From contig NC_079883.1 of the NCBI RefSeq assembly GCF_029227915.1, positions 124,001 to 188,000 on the forward strand: a stretch of 64,000 bases of DNA. The letters run 5' to 3'. Under the pieces are notes generated by a model. That model ran no database searches and was not told where the DNA came from. It worked only from the letters and a program-made list of their open reading frames with translations. This document shows, piece after piece, positions 38,678-51,600 of the stretch (positions are counted from its first letter, which is position 1; each line of letters opens with the position of its first letter). This DNA is from Hydractinia symbiolongicarpus (taxonomy: Eukaryota; Cnidaria; Hydrozoa; Anthoathecata; Hydractiniidae). A program made the position numbers and the translations under genes.

Positions 38678-41600
38678 CATTTTCGAAAACTACAAGTCTC
38701 ATACGTTTTAGTGGTGAAAAAATAATTTAAAAAATCGTTCGGGAAATGAGTTTACTCCCTGGGTATTTTCTTTGTTTACTTTTGACTATACGGGCCGAGT
38801 CCGGGATTTACGGGAAATCGCGGGTTTTCGTTTGCCGGCGATTAAACTTCTTTTATTCCGCGTCTCATCAAAAATGAAAACATTTTTGAAAACTACAAGT
38901 CTCATGCGTTTTAGTGGTGAAAAGATAATTTAAAAAATCGTTCTGGAAATGAGTTTACAGACAGGGTACTTTCTTTGTATATACTCGACTATACGGGCCA
39001 AGCCCGGGATTTACGGGAAAACGCGGGTTTTCGTTTGCCGGCGATTAAACTTCTTTCATTAAGCGTCTCATCAAAAATAAAAACATTCCTGAAAACTACA
39101 AGTCTCATGCGTCTTAGTGGTGAAAAAATAATTTAAAAAATCGTTCGGGAAATGAGTTTACTCTCTGGGTACTTTCTTTGTATACTTTTGACTATACGGG
39201 CCGAGTCCGGGATTTACGGGAAAACGCGGGTTTTCGTTTGCCGGCGATTAAACTTCTTTCATTAAGCGTCTCATCAAAAATAAAAACATTCCTGAAAACT
39301 ACAAGTCTCATGCGTCTTAGTGGTGAAAAAATAATTTAAAAAATCGTTTTGGAAATGAATTTACTCGCAGGGTACCTTCTTTGTATACTTTTGACTATAC
39401 GGGCCGAGTCCGGGATTTACGGGAAATCGTGGGTTTTCGTTTGCCGGCAATTAAACTTCTTTTATTCAGCGTCTCATCAAAAATGAAAACATTTTTGAAA
39501 ACTACAAGTCTCATACGTTTTAGTGGTGATAAAATAATTTAAAAAATCGTTCGGGAAATGAGTTTACTCCCTGGGTATTTTCTTTGTAAACTTTTGACTA
39601 TACGGGCCGAGTCCGGGGGTTACGGGAAATCGCGGGTTTTCGTTTGCCGGCGATTAAACTTCTTTTCTTCCGCGACTCATCAAAAATGAAAACATTTTTG
39701 AAAACTACAAGTCTCATGTGTTTTAGTGGTGAAAAGATAATTTAAAAAATCGTTCTGGAAATGAGTTTACAGACAGGGTACTTTCTTTGTATATACTCAA
39801 CTATACGGGCCAAGCCCGGGATTTACGGGAAAACGCGGGTTTTCGTTTGCCGGCGATTAAACTTCTTTCATTAGGCGTCTCATCAAAAATAAAAACATTC
39901 CTGAAAACTACAAGTCTCATGTGTCTTAGTGGTGAAAAAATAATTTAAAAAATCGTTCGGGAAATGAGTTTACTCCCTGGGTACTTTCTTTGTATACTTT
40001 TGACTATACGGGCCAAGTCCAGGATTTACGGGAAATCGCGGGTTTTCGTTTGCCGGCGATTAAACCTCTTTCATTAAGCGTCTCATCAAAAATGAAAACA
40101 TTTTTGAAAACTACAAGTCTCATGCGTTTTAGTGGTGAAAAAATAACTTAAAAAATCGTTCGAGAAATGAGTTTACTTCCTGCGTACTTTCTTTGTATAC
40201 TTTGTACTATACGGGCCGAGTCCGGGATTTACGGGAAATCGCGGGTTTTCGTTTGCCGGCGATTGAACTTCTTTTATTCAGCGTCTCATCAAAAATGAAA
40301 ACATTTTTGAAAACTACAAGTCTCATGCGTTTTAGTGGTGAAAAAATAATTTAAAAAATCGTTCGGGAAATGAGTTTACTTCCTGGGTACTTTCTTTGTA
40401 TACTTCTGGCTATACGGGCAGTGTCCGGGATTTACGGGAATTCGCGGATTTTCGTTTGCCGGCGATTAAACTTCTTTTATTCAGCGTCTCATCAAAAATG
40501 AAAACATTTTCGAAAACTACAAGTCTCATACGTTTTAGTGGTGAAAAAATAATTTAAAAAATCGTTCGGGAAATGAGTTTACTCTCTGGGTACTTTCTTT
40601 GTATACTTTTGACTATACGGGCCAAGTCCGGGATTTACGGGAAATCGCGGGTTTTCGTTTGCCGGCGATTAAACCTCTTTCATTAAGCGTCTCATCAAAA
40701 ATGAAAACATTTTTGAAAACTACAAGTCTCATGCGTTTTAGTGGTGAAACAATAACTTAAAAAATCGTTCGGGAAATGCGTTTACTCCCTGGGTACTTTC
40801 TTTGTATACATTCGACTATACGGGCCAAGCCCGGGATTTACGTGAAATCGCGGGTTTTCGTTTGCCGGAGATTAAACCTCTTTCATTAAGCGTCTCATCA
40901 AAAATTAAAACATTTTTGAAAACTACAAGTCACATGCGTTTTAGTGGCGAAAATATATATTAAAAAATCGTTCGGGAAATGAGTTTACTCCCTGGGTACT
41001 TTCTTTGTATACTTTTGACTATACGGGCCGAGTCCGGGATTTACGGGAAATCTCGGATTTTCGTTTGCCGGCGATTAAACTTCTTTTATTCAGCGTCTCA
41101 TCAAAAATGAAAACATTTTTGAAAACTAAAAGTCTCATGCGTTTTAGTGGTGAAAAGGTAATTTAAAAAATCGTTCTGGAAATGAGTTTACTCCCTGGGT
41201 ATTTTCTTTGTATACTTTTGACTATACGGGCCGAGTCTGGGAATTACGGGAATTCGCGGGTTTTCGTTTGCCGGCGATTAAACTTCTTTTATTCAGCGTC
41301 TCATCAAAAATGAAAACATTTTTGAAAACTACAAGTCTCGTGCGTTTTAGTGGTGAAAAGATAATTTAAAAAATCGTTCTAGAAATGAGTTTACTCGAAA
41401 GGTACTTTCTTTGTATACTTTTGACTATACGGGCCGAGTCCGGGATGTACGGGAAATCTCGGATTTTTGTTTGCAGGCGATTAAACTTCTTTTATTCAGC
41501 GTCTCATCAAAAATGAAAACATTTTTGAAAACTAAAAGTATCATGCGTTTTAGTGGTGAAAAGATAATTTAAAAAATCGTTCTGGAAATGAGTTTACAGA
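38678..41600 (+). repeat. 15-monomer higher-order repeat, copy 2
   Basis: Follows copy 1 through ccggcaatta, gtccgggggttacg and catgtgttttag. It drops two monomers by the cacatgcgttttagtggcg monomer (40931 versus 38320, offset 2611 = 13 x 203 - 28). Confidence 0.75.
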
Positions 41601-44600
41601 CAGGGTACTTTCTTTGTATATACTCGACTATACGGGCCAAGCCCGGGATTTACGGGAAAACGCGGGTTTTCGTTTGCCGGCGATTAAACTTCTTTCATTA
41701 AGCGTCTCATCAAAAATAAAAACATTCCTGAAAACTACAAGTCTCATGCGTCTTAGTGGTGAAAAAATAATTTAAAAAATCGTTCGGGAAATGAGTTTAC
41801 TCTCTGGGTACTTTCTTTGTATACTTTTGACTATACGGGCCAAGTCCGGGATTTACGGGAAATCGCGGGTTTTCGTTTGCCGGCGATTAAACCTCTTTCA
41901 TTAAGCGTCTCATCAAAAATGAAAACATTTTTGAAAACTACAAGTCTCATGCGTTTTAGTGGTGAAACAATAACTTAAAAAATCGTTCGGGAAATGCGTT
42001 TACTCCCTGGGTACTTTCTTTGTATACATTCGACTATACGGGCCAAGCCCGGGATTTACGTGAAATCGCGGGTTTTCGTTTGCCGGAGATTGAACCTCTC
42101 TCATTAAGCTTCTCATCAAAAATTAAAACATTTTTGAAAACTACAAGTCTCATGCGTTTTAGTGGCGAAAATATAATTTAAAAAATCGTTGGGGAAATGA
42201 GTTTACTCCCTGGGTACTTTTTTGTATACTTTTGACTATACGGGCCGAGTCCGGGATTTACGGGAAATCTCGGATTTTCGTTTGCCGGCGATTAAACTTC
42301 TTTTATTCAGCGTCTCATCAAAAATGAAAACATTTTTGAAAACTAAAAGTCTCATGCGTTTTAGTGGTGAAAAGGTAATTTAAAAAATCGTTCTGGAAAT
42401 GAGTTTACTCCCTGGGTATTTTCTTTGTATACTTTTGACTATACGGGCCGAGTCTGGGATTTACGGGAAATCTCGGATTTTCGTTTGCCGGCGATTAAAC
42501 TTCTTTTATTCAGCGTCTCATCAAAAATGAAAACATTTTTGAAAACTAAAAGTCTCATGCGTTTTAGTGGTGAAAAGGTAATTTAAAAAATCGTTCTGGA
42601 AATGAGTTTACTCCCTGGGTATTTTCTTTGTATACTTTTGACTATACGGGCCGAGTCTGGGAATTACGGGAATTCGCGGGTTTTCGTTTGCCGGCGATTA
42701 AACTTCTTTTATTCAGCGTCTCATCAAAAATGAAAACATTTTTGAAAACTACAAGTCTCGTGCGTTTTAGTGGTGAAAAGATAATTTAAAAAATCGTTCT
42801 AGAAATGAGTTTACTCGCAGGGTACTTTCTTTGTATACTTTTGACTATACGGGCCGAGTCCGGGATGTACGGGAAATCTCGGATTTTTGTTTGCCGGCGA
42901 TTAAACTTCTTTTATTCAGCGTCTCATCAAAAATGAAAACATTTTTGAAAACTAAAAGTCTCATGCGTTTTAGTGGTGAAAAGATAATTTAAAAAATCGT
43001 TTTGGAAATGAGTTTACTCCCTGGGTATTTTCTTTGTATACTTTTGACTATACGGGCCGAGTCTGGGAATTACGGGAATTCGCGGGTTTTCGTTTGCCGG
43101 CGATTAAACTTCTTTTATTCAGCGTCTCATCAAAAATGAAAACAATTTTGAAAACTACAAGTCTCGTGCGTTTTAGTGGTGAAAAGATAATTTAAAAAAT
43201 CGTTCGGGAAATGAGTTTACTTCCTCGGTACTTTCTTTGTATACTTCTGGCTATACGGGCAGTGTCCGGGATTTACGGGAATTCGCGGATTTTCGTTTGC
43301 CGGCGATTAAACTTCTTTTATTCAGCGTCTCATCAAAAATGAAAACATTTTTGAAAACTACAAGTCTCATGCGTTTTAGTGGTGAAACAATAACTTAAAA
43401 AATCGTTCGGGAAATGCGTTTACTCCCTGGGTACTTTCTTTGTATACATTCGACTATACGGGCCAAGCCCGGGATTTACGTGAAATCGCGGGTTTTCGTT
43501 TGCCGGAGATTAAACCTCTCTCATTAAGCGTCTCATCAAAAATTAAAACATTTTTGAAAACTACAAGTCTCATGCGTTTTAGTGGCGAAAATATAATTTA
43601 AAAAACCGTTAGGGAAATGAGTTTACTCCCTGGGTACTTTCTTTGTATACTTTTGACTATACGGGCCGAGTCCGGGATTTACGGGAAATCTCGGATTTTC
43701 GTTTGCCGGCGATTAAACTTCTTTTATTCAGCGTCTCATCAAAAATGAAAACATTTTTGAAAACTAAAAGTCTCATGCGTTTTAGTGGTGAAAAGGTAAT
43801 TTAAAAAATCGTTCTGGAAATGAGTTTACTCCCTGGGTATTTTCTTTGTATACTTTTGACTATACGGGCCGAGTCTGGGAATTACGGGAATTCGCGGGTT
43901 TTCGTTTGCCGGCGATTAAACTTCTTTTATTCAGCGTCTCATCAAAAATGAAAACATTTTTGAAAACTACAAGTCTCATGCGTTTTAGTGGCGAAAATAT
44001 AATTTAAAAAATCGTTCGGGAAATGAGTTTACTCCCTGGGTACTTTCTTTGTATACTTTTGACTATACGGGCCGAGTCCGGGATTTACGGGAAATCTCGG
44101 ATTTTCGTTTGCCGGCGATTAAACTTCTTTTATTCAGCGTCTCATCAAAAATGAAAACATTTTTGAAAACTAAAAGTCTCATGCGTTTTAGTGGTGAAAA
44201 GGTAATTTAAAAAATCGTTCTGGAAATGAGTTTACTCCCTGGGTATTTTCTTTGTATACTTTTGACTATACTGGCCGAGTCTGGGAATTACGGGAATTCG
44301 CGGGTTTTCGTTTGCCGGCGATTAAACTTCTTTTATTCAGCGTCTCATCAAAAATGAAAACATTTTTGAAAACTACAAGTCTCATGCGTTTTAGTGGTGA
44401 AATGATAATTTAAAAAATCGTTCTGGAAATGAGTTTACTCACAGGGTAATTTCTTCGTATATATTCGACTATACGGGCCAAGCCCGGGATTTACGGGAAG
44501 TCGCGGGTTTTCGTTTGCCGGCGATTAAACATCTTTTATTCAGCGTCTCATCAAAAATGAAAACATTTTTGAAAACTACAAGTCTCATGCGTTTTAGTGG

Positions 44601-44900
44601 TGAAAAGATAATTTAAAAAATCGTTCTGGAAATGAGTTTACTCCCTGGGTGTTTTCTTTGTATACTTTTGACTATACGGGCCAAGTCCGGGATTTACGGG
44701 AAATCGCGGATTTTCGTTTTCCGGCGATTAAACATCTTTTATTCAGCGTCTTATCAAAAATGAAAACATTTTTGAAAACTACAAGTCTCATGCGTTTTAG
44801 TGGTGAAAAGATAATTTAAAAAAACGTTCTGGAAATGAGTTTACAGACAGGGTACTTTCTTTGTATATACTCGACTATACGGGCCAAGCCCGGGATTTAC
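41601..44900 (+). repeat. Satellite monomers with ctaaaagtc and tctcggatttt variants
   Basis: Recurring monomers with aaactaaaagtctcatg, gaaaaggtaattt and gggaaatctcggatttt alternate with gaattacgggaattcg monomers, repeated several times between 41.1 and 44.3 kb. The last cagac monomer of the window lies at about 44843. Confidence 0.7.
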
Positions 44901-46775
44901 GGGAAAACGCAAGTTTTCGTTTGCCGGCGATTAAACTTCTTTCATTAAGCGTCTCATCAAAAATAAAAACATTCCTGAAAACTACAAGTCTCATGCGTCT
45001 TAGTGGTGAAAAAATAATTTAAAAAATCGTTCGGGAAATGAGTTTACTCCCTGGGTACTTTCTTTGTATACATTCGACTATACGGGCCAAGCCCGGGATT
45101 TACGTGAAATCGCGGGTTTTCGTTTGCCGGAGATTAAACCTCTCTCATTAAGCGTCTCATCAAAAATGAAAACATTTTTGAAAAGTACAAGTCTCATGCG
45201 TTTTAGTGGCGAAAAAATAATTTAAAAAATCGTTCGGGAAATGAGTTTACTCCCTGGGTACTTTCTTTGTATACTTTTGACTATACGGGCCGAGTCCGGG
45301 ATTTACGGGAAATCTCGGATTTTCGATTGCCGGCAATTAAACTTCTTTTATTCAGCGTCTCATCAAAAATGAAAACATTTTTGAAAACTACAAGTCTCGT
45401 GCGTTTTAGTGGTGAAAAGATAATTTAAAAAATCGTTCTGGAAATGAGTTTACTCACAGGGTAATTTCTTCGTATATAATTGACTATACGGGCAGTGTCC
45501 GGGATTTACGGGAATTCGCGGATTTTCGTTTGCCGGCGATTAAACTTCTTTTATTCAGCGTCTCATCAAAAATGAAAACATTTTTGAAAACTACAAGTCT
45601 CATGCGTTTTAGTGGTGAAAAGATAATTTAAAAAATCGTTCTGGAAATGAGTTTACTCCCTGGGTATTTTCTTTGTATACTTTTGACTATACGGGCCGAG
45701 TCCGGGAATTACGGGAATTCGCGGGTTTTCGTTTGTCGGCGATTAAACTTCTTTTATTCAGCGTCTCATCAAAAATGAAAACATTTTTGAAAACTACAAG
45801 TCTCGTGCGTTTTAGTGGTGAAAAGATAATTTAAAAAATCGTTCTGGAAATGAGTTTACTCGCAAGGTACTTTCTTTGTATACTTTTGACTATACGGGCC
45901 GAGTCCGGGATTTACGGGAAATCGCGGGTTTTCCTTTGCCGGCGCTTAAACATCTTTTATTCAGCGTCTCATCAAAAATGAAAACATTTTTAAAAACTAC
46001 AAGTCTCATGCGTTTTAGTGGTGAAAAGATAATTTAAAAAATCGTTCTGGAAATGAGTTTACTCCCTGGGTATTTTCTTTGTATACTTTTGACTATACGG
46101 GCCGAGTCCGGGAATTACGGGAATTCGCGGGTTTTCGTTTGCCGGCGATTAAACTTCTTTTATTCAGCGTCTCATCAAAAATGAAAACATTTTTGAAAAC
46201 TACAAGTCTCATGCGTTTTAGTGGTGAAAAGCTAATTTAAAAAATCGTTCTGGAAATGAGTTTACTTCTGGGGTATTTTCTTTGTATACTTTTGACTATA
46301 CGGGCCGAGTCCGGGATTTACGGGATTTCGCGGGTTTTCGTTTGCCGGCGATTAAACTTCCTTTATTCAGCGTCTCATCAAAAATAAAAACATTTTTGAA
46401 AACTACAAGTCTCGTGCGCTTTAGTGGTGAAAAGATAATTTAAAAAATCGTTCTGGAAATGAGTTTACACGCAAGGTACTTTCTTTGTATACTTTTGACT
46501 ATACGGGCCGAGTCCGGGATTTACGGGAAATCGCGGGTTTTCCTTTGCCGGCGATTAAACATCTTTTATTCAGCGTCTCATCAAAAATGAAAACCTTATT
46601 AAAAACTACAAGTCTCATGCGTTTTAGTGGTGAAAAGATAATTTAAAAAATCGTTCTGGAAATGAGTTTACTCCCTGGGTATTTTCTTTGTATACTTTTG
46701 ACTATACGGGCCGAGTCCGGGAATTACGGGAATTCGCGGGTTTTCGTTTGCCGGCGATTAAACTTCTTTTATTCA
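44901..46775 (+). repeat. Transition segment between the two array domains
   Basis: The last cattcctg monomer (about 44970) precedes a series dominated by ccctgggtattttc/gaattacgggaattcg and ctcgcaaggtac monomers. Nothing but satellite is visible. Confidence 0.7.
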
Positions 46776-48602
46776 GCGTCTCATCAAAAATGAAAACATT
46801 TTTGAAAACTACAAGTCTCATGCGTTTTAGTGGTGAAAAGATAATTTAAAAAATCGTTCTGGAAATGAGTTTACTCCCTGGGTATTTTCTTTGTATACTT
46901 TTGACTATACGGGCGGAGTCCGGGATTTACGGGATTTCGCGGGTTTTCGTTTGCCGGCGATTAAACTTCCTTTATTCAGCGTCTCATCAAAAATGAAAAC
47001 ATTTTTGAAAACTACAAGTCTCCTGCGTTTTAGTGGTGAAAAGATAATTTAAAAAATCGTTCTGGAAATGAGTTTACTCGCAGGGTACTTTCTTTGTATA
47101 CTTTTGACTATACGGGCCGAGCCCGGGATTTACGGGAAATCGCGGGTTTTCGTTTGCCGGCGATTAAACTTCTTTTATTCAGCGTCTCATCAAAAATGAA
47201 AACAATTTTGAAAACTACAAGTCTCATGCGTTTTAGTGGCGAAAAAATAATTTAAAAAATCGTTTGGGAAATGAGTTTACTCCCTGGGTACTTTGTCTGT
47301 ATACTTTCGACTATACGGGCCGAGTCTAGGATTTACGGGAAATCTCGGATTTTCGTTTGCCGGCGATTAAACTTCTTTTATTCAGCGTCTCATCAAAAAT
47401 GAAAACATTTTTGAAAACTACAAGTCTCATGCGTTTTAGTGGTGAAAAGATAATTTAAAAAATCGTTCTGGAAATGAGTTTACTCCCTGGGTATTTTCTT
47501 TGTATACTTTTGACTATACGGGCGGAGTCCGGGATTTACGGGATTTCGCGGGTTTTCGTTTGCCGGCGATTAAACTTCCTTTATTCAGCGTCTCATCAAA
47601 AATGAAAACATTTTTGAAAACTACAAGTCTCCTGCGTTTTAGTGGTGAAAAGATAATTTAAAAAATCGTTCTGGAAATGAGTTTACTCGCAGGGTACTTT
47701 CTTTGTATACTTTTGACTATACGGGCCGAGCCCGGGATTTACGGGAAATCGCGGGTTTTCGTTTGCCGGCGATTAAACTTCTTTTATTCAGCGTCTCATC
47801 AAAAATGAAAACAATTTTGAAAACTACAAGTCTCATGCGTTTTAGTGGCGAAAAAATAATTTAAAAAATCGTTTGGGAAATGAGTTTACTCCCTGGGTAC
47901 TTTGTCTGTATACTTTCGACTATACGGGCCGAGTCTAGGATTTACGGGAAATCTCGGATTTTCGTTTGCCGGCGATTAAACTTCTTTTATTCAGCGTCTC
48001 ATCAAAAATGAAAACATTTTTGAAAACTACAAGTCTCATGCGTTTTAGTGGTGAAAAGATAATTTAAAAAATCGTTCTGGAAATGAGTTTACTCCCTGGG
48101 TATTTTCTTTGTATACTTTTGACTATACGGGCGGAGTCCGGGATTTACGGGATTTCGCGGGTTTTCGTTTGCCGGCGATTAAACTTCCTTTATTCAGCGT
48201 CTAATCAAAAATGAAAACATTTTTGAAAACTACAAGTCTCCTGCGTTTTAGTGGTGAAAAGATAATTTAAAAAATCGTTCTGGAAATGAGTTTACTCGCA
48301 GGGTACTTTCTTTGTATACTTTTGACTATACGGGCCGAGCCCGGGATTTACGGGAAATCGCGGGTTTTCGTTTGCCGGCGATTAAACTTCTTTTATTCAG
48401 CGTCTCATCAAAAATGAAAACATTTTTGAAAACTACAAGTCTCATGCGTTGTAGTGGCGAAAAAATAATTTAAAAAATCGTTCGGGAAATGAGTTTACTC
48501 CCTGGGTACTTTCTCTGTATACTTTCGACTATACGGGCCTAGTCTAGGATTTACGGGAAATCTCGGATTTTCGTTTGCCGGCGATTAAACTTCTTTTATT
48601 CA
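46776..48602 (+). repeat. 609-bp trimer higher-order repeat, three tandem copies
   Basis: Copies at 46776-47384, 47385-47993 and 47994-48602, marked by gggcggagtcc at 46911, 47520 and 48129. Each trimer has a gggatttcgcggg monomer, a ctcctgcg/gagcccggg monomer and a gtggcgaaaaaataa/gagtctaggattt monomer. The first two copies look almost identical; the third has gttgtagtggcg and ctaatc changes. Confidence 0.88.
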
Positions 48603-51600
48603 GCGTCTCATCAAAAATGAAAATATTTTTAAAAACTACAAGTCTCATGCGTTTTAGTGGTGAAAAGATAATTTAAAAAATCGTTCTGGAAATGAGTTTA
48701 CTCCCTGGGTATTTTCTTTGTATACTTTTGACTATACGGGCCGAGTCCGGGATTTACGGGAAATCGCAGGTTTTCGTTTGCCGGCGATTAAACATCTTTT
48801 ATTCAGCGTCTCATCAAAAATGAAAACATTTTTGAAAACTACAAGTCTCATGCGTTTTAGTGGTGAAAAGATAATTTAAAAAATCGTTCTGGAAATGAGT
48901 TTACTCCCTGGGTATTTTCTTTGTATACTTTTGACTATACGGGCCGAGTTTAAGATTTACGGGAAATCTCGGATTTTCGTTTGCCGGCGATTAAACTTCT
49001 TTTATTCAGCGTCTCATCAAAAATGAAAACATTTTTGAAAACTACAAGTCTCATGCGTTTTAGTGGTGAAAAGATAATTTAAAAAATCGTTCTGGAAATG
49101 AGTTTACTACCTGGGTATTTTCTTTGTATACTTTTGACTATACGGGCGGAGTCCGGGATTTACGGGATTTCGCGGGTTTTCACTTGCCGGCGATTAAACT
49201 TCCTTTATTCAGCGTCTCATCAAAAATGAAAACATTTTTGAAAACTACAAGTCTCCTGCGTTTTAGTGGTGAAAAGATAATTTAAAAAATCGTTCTGGAA
49301 ATGAGTTTACTCGCAGGGTACTTTCTTTGTATACTTTTGACTATACGGGCCGAGCCCGGGATTTACGGGAAATCGCGGGTTTTCGTTTGCCGGCGATTAA
49401 ACTTCTTTTATTCAGCGTCTCATCAAAAATGAAAACATTTTTGAAAACTACAAGTCTCATGCGTTGTAGTGGCGAAAAAATAATTTAAAAAATCGTTCGG
49501 GAAATGAGTTTACTCCCTGGGTACTTTCTCTGTATACTTTCGACTATACGGGCCAAGTCTAGGATTTACGGGAAATCTCGGATTTTCGTTTGCCGGCGAT
49601 TAAACTTCTTTTATTCAGCGTCTCATCAAAAATGAAAATATTTTTAAAAACTACAAGTCTCATGCGTTTTAGTGGTGAAAAGATAATTTAAAAAATTGTT
49701 CTGGAAATGAGTTTACTCCCTGGGTATTTTCTTTGTATACTTTTGACTATACGGGCCGAGTCCGGGATTTACGGGAAATCGCAGGTTTTCGTTTGCCGGC
49801 GATTAAACATCTTTTATTCAGCGTCTCATCAAAAATGAAAACATTTTTAAAAACTACAAGTCTCATGCGTTTTAGTGGTGAAAAGATAATTTAAAAAATC
49901 GTTCTGGAAATGAGTTTACTCGCAGGGTACTTTCTTTGTATACTTTTGACTATACGGGCCGAGTCCGGGATTTACGGGAAATCGCAGGTTTTCGTTTGCC
50001 GGCGATTAAACATCTTTTATTCAGCGTCTCATCAAAAATGAAAACATTTTTGAAAGCGTTTTAGTGGTGAAAAGATAATTTAAAAAATCGTTCTGGAAAT
50101 GAGTTTACTCCCTGGGTATTTTCTTTGTATACTTTTGACTATACGGGCGGAGTCCGGGATTTACGGGATTTCGCGGGTTTTCGTTTGCCGGCGATTAAAC
50201 TTCCTTTATTCAGCGTCTCATCAAAAATGAAAACATTTTTGAAAACTACAAGTCTCCTGCGTTTTAGTGGTGAAAAGATAATTTAAAAAATCGTTCTGGA
50301 AATGAGTTTACTCGCAGGGTACTTTCTTTGTATACTTTTGACTATACGGGCCGAGCCCGGGATTTACGGGAAATCGCGGGTTTTCGTTTGCCGGCGATTA
50401 AACTTCTTTTATTCAGCGTCTCATCAAAAATGAAAACAATTTTGAAAACTACAAGTCTCATGCGTTTTAGTGGCGAAAAAATAATTTAAAAAATCGTTTG
50501 GGAAATGAGTTTACTCCCTGGGTACTTTCTCTGTATACTTTCGACTATACGGGCCGAGTCTAGGATTTACGGGAAATCTCGGATTTTCGTTTGCCGGCGA
50601 TTAAACTTCTTTTATTCAGCGTCTCATCAAAAATGAAAACATTTTTGAAAACTACAAGTCTCATGCGTTTTAGTGGTGAAAAGATAATTTAAAAAATCGT
50701 TCTGGAAATGAGTTTACTCCCTGGGTATTTTCTTTGTATACTTTTGACTATACGGGCGGAGTCCGGGATTTACGGGATTTCGCGGGTTTTCGTTTGCCGG
50801 CGATTAAACTTCCTTTATTCAGCGTCTAATCAAAAATGAAAACATTTTTGAAAACTACAAGTCTCCTGCGTTTTAGTGGTGAAAAGATAATTTAAAAAAT
50901 CGTTCTGGAAATGAGTTTACTCGCAGGGTACTTTCTTTGTATACTTTTGACTATACGGGCCGAGCCCGGGATTTACGGGAAATCGCGGGTTTTCGTTTGC
51001 CGGCGATTAAACTTCTTTTATTCAGCGTCTCATCAAAAATGAAAACATTTTTGAAAACTACAAGTCTCATGCGTTGTAGTGGCGAAAAAATAATTTAAAA
51101 AATCGTTCGGGAAATGAGTTTACTCCCTGGGTACTTTCTCTGTATACTTTCGACTATACGGGCCTAGTCTAGGATTTACGGGAAATCTCGGATTTTCGTT
51201 TGCCGGCGATTAAACTTCTTTTATTCAGCGTCTCATCAAAAATGAAAATATTTTTAAAAACTACAAGTCTCATGCGTTTTAGTGGTGAAAAGATAATTTA
51301 AAAAATCGTTCTGGAAATGAGTTTACTCCCTGGGTATTTTCTTTGTATACTTTTGACTATACGGGCCGAGTCCGGGATTTACGGGAAATCGCAGGCTTTC
51401 GTTTGCCGGCGATTAAACATCTTTTATTCAGCGTCTCATCAAAAATGAAAACATTTTTGAAAACTACAAGTCTCATGCGTTTTAGTGGTGAAAAGATAAT
51501 TTAAAAAATCGTTCTGGAAATGAGTTTACTCCCTGGGTATTTTCTTTGTATACTTTTGACTATACGGGCCGAGTTTAGGATTTACGGGAAATCTCGGATT

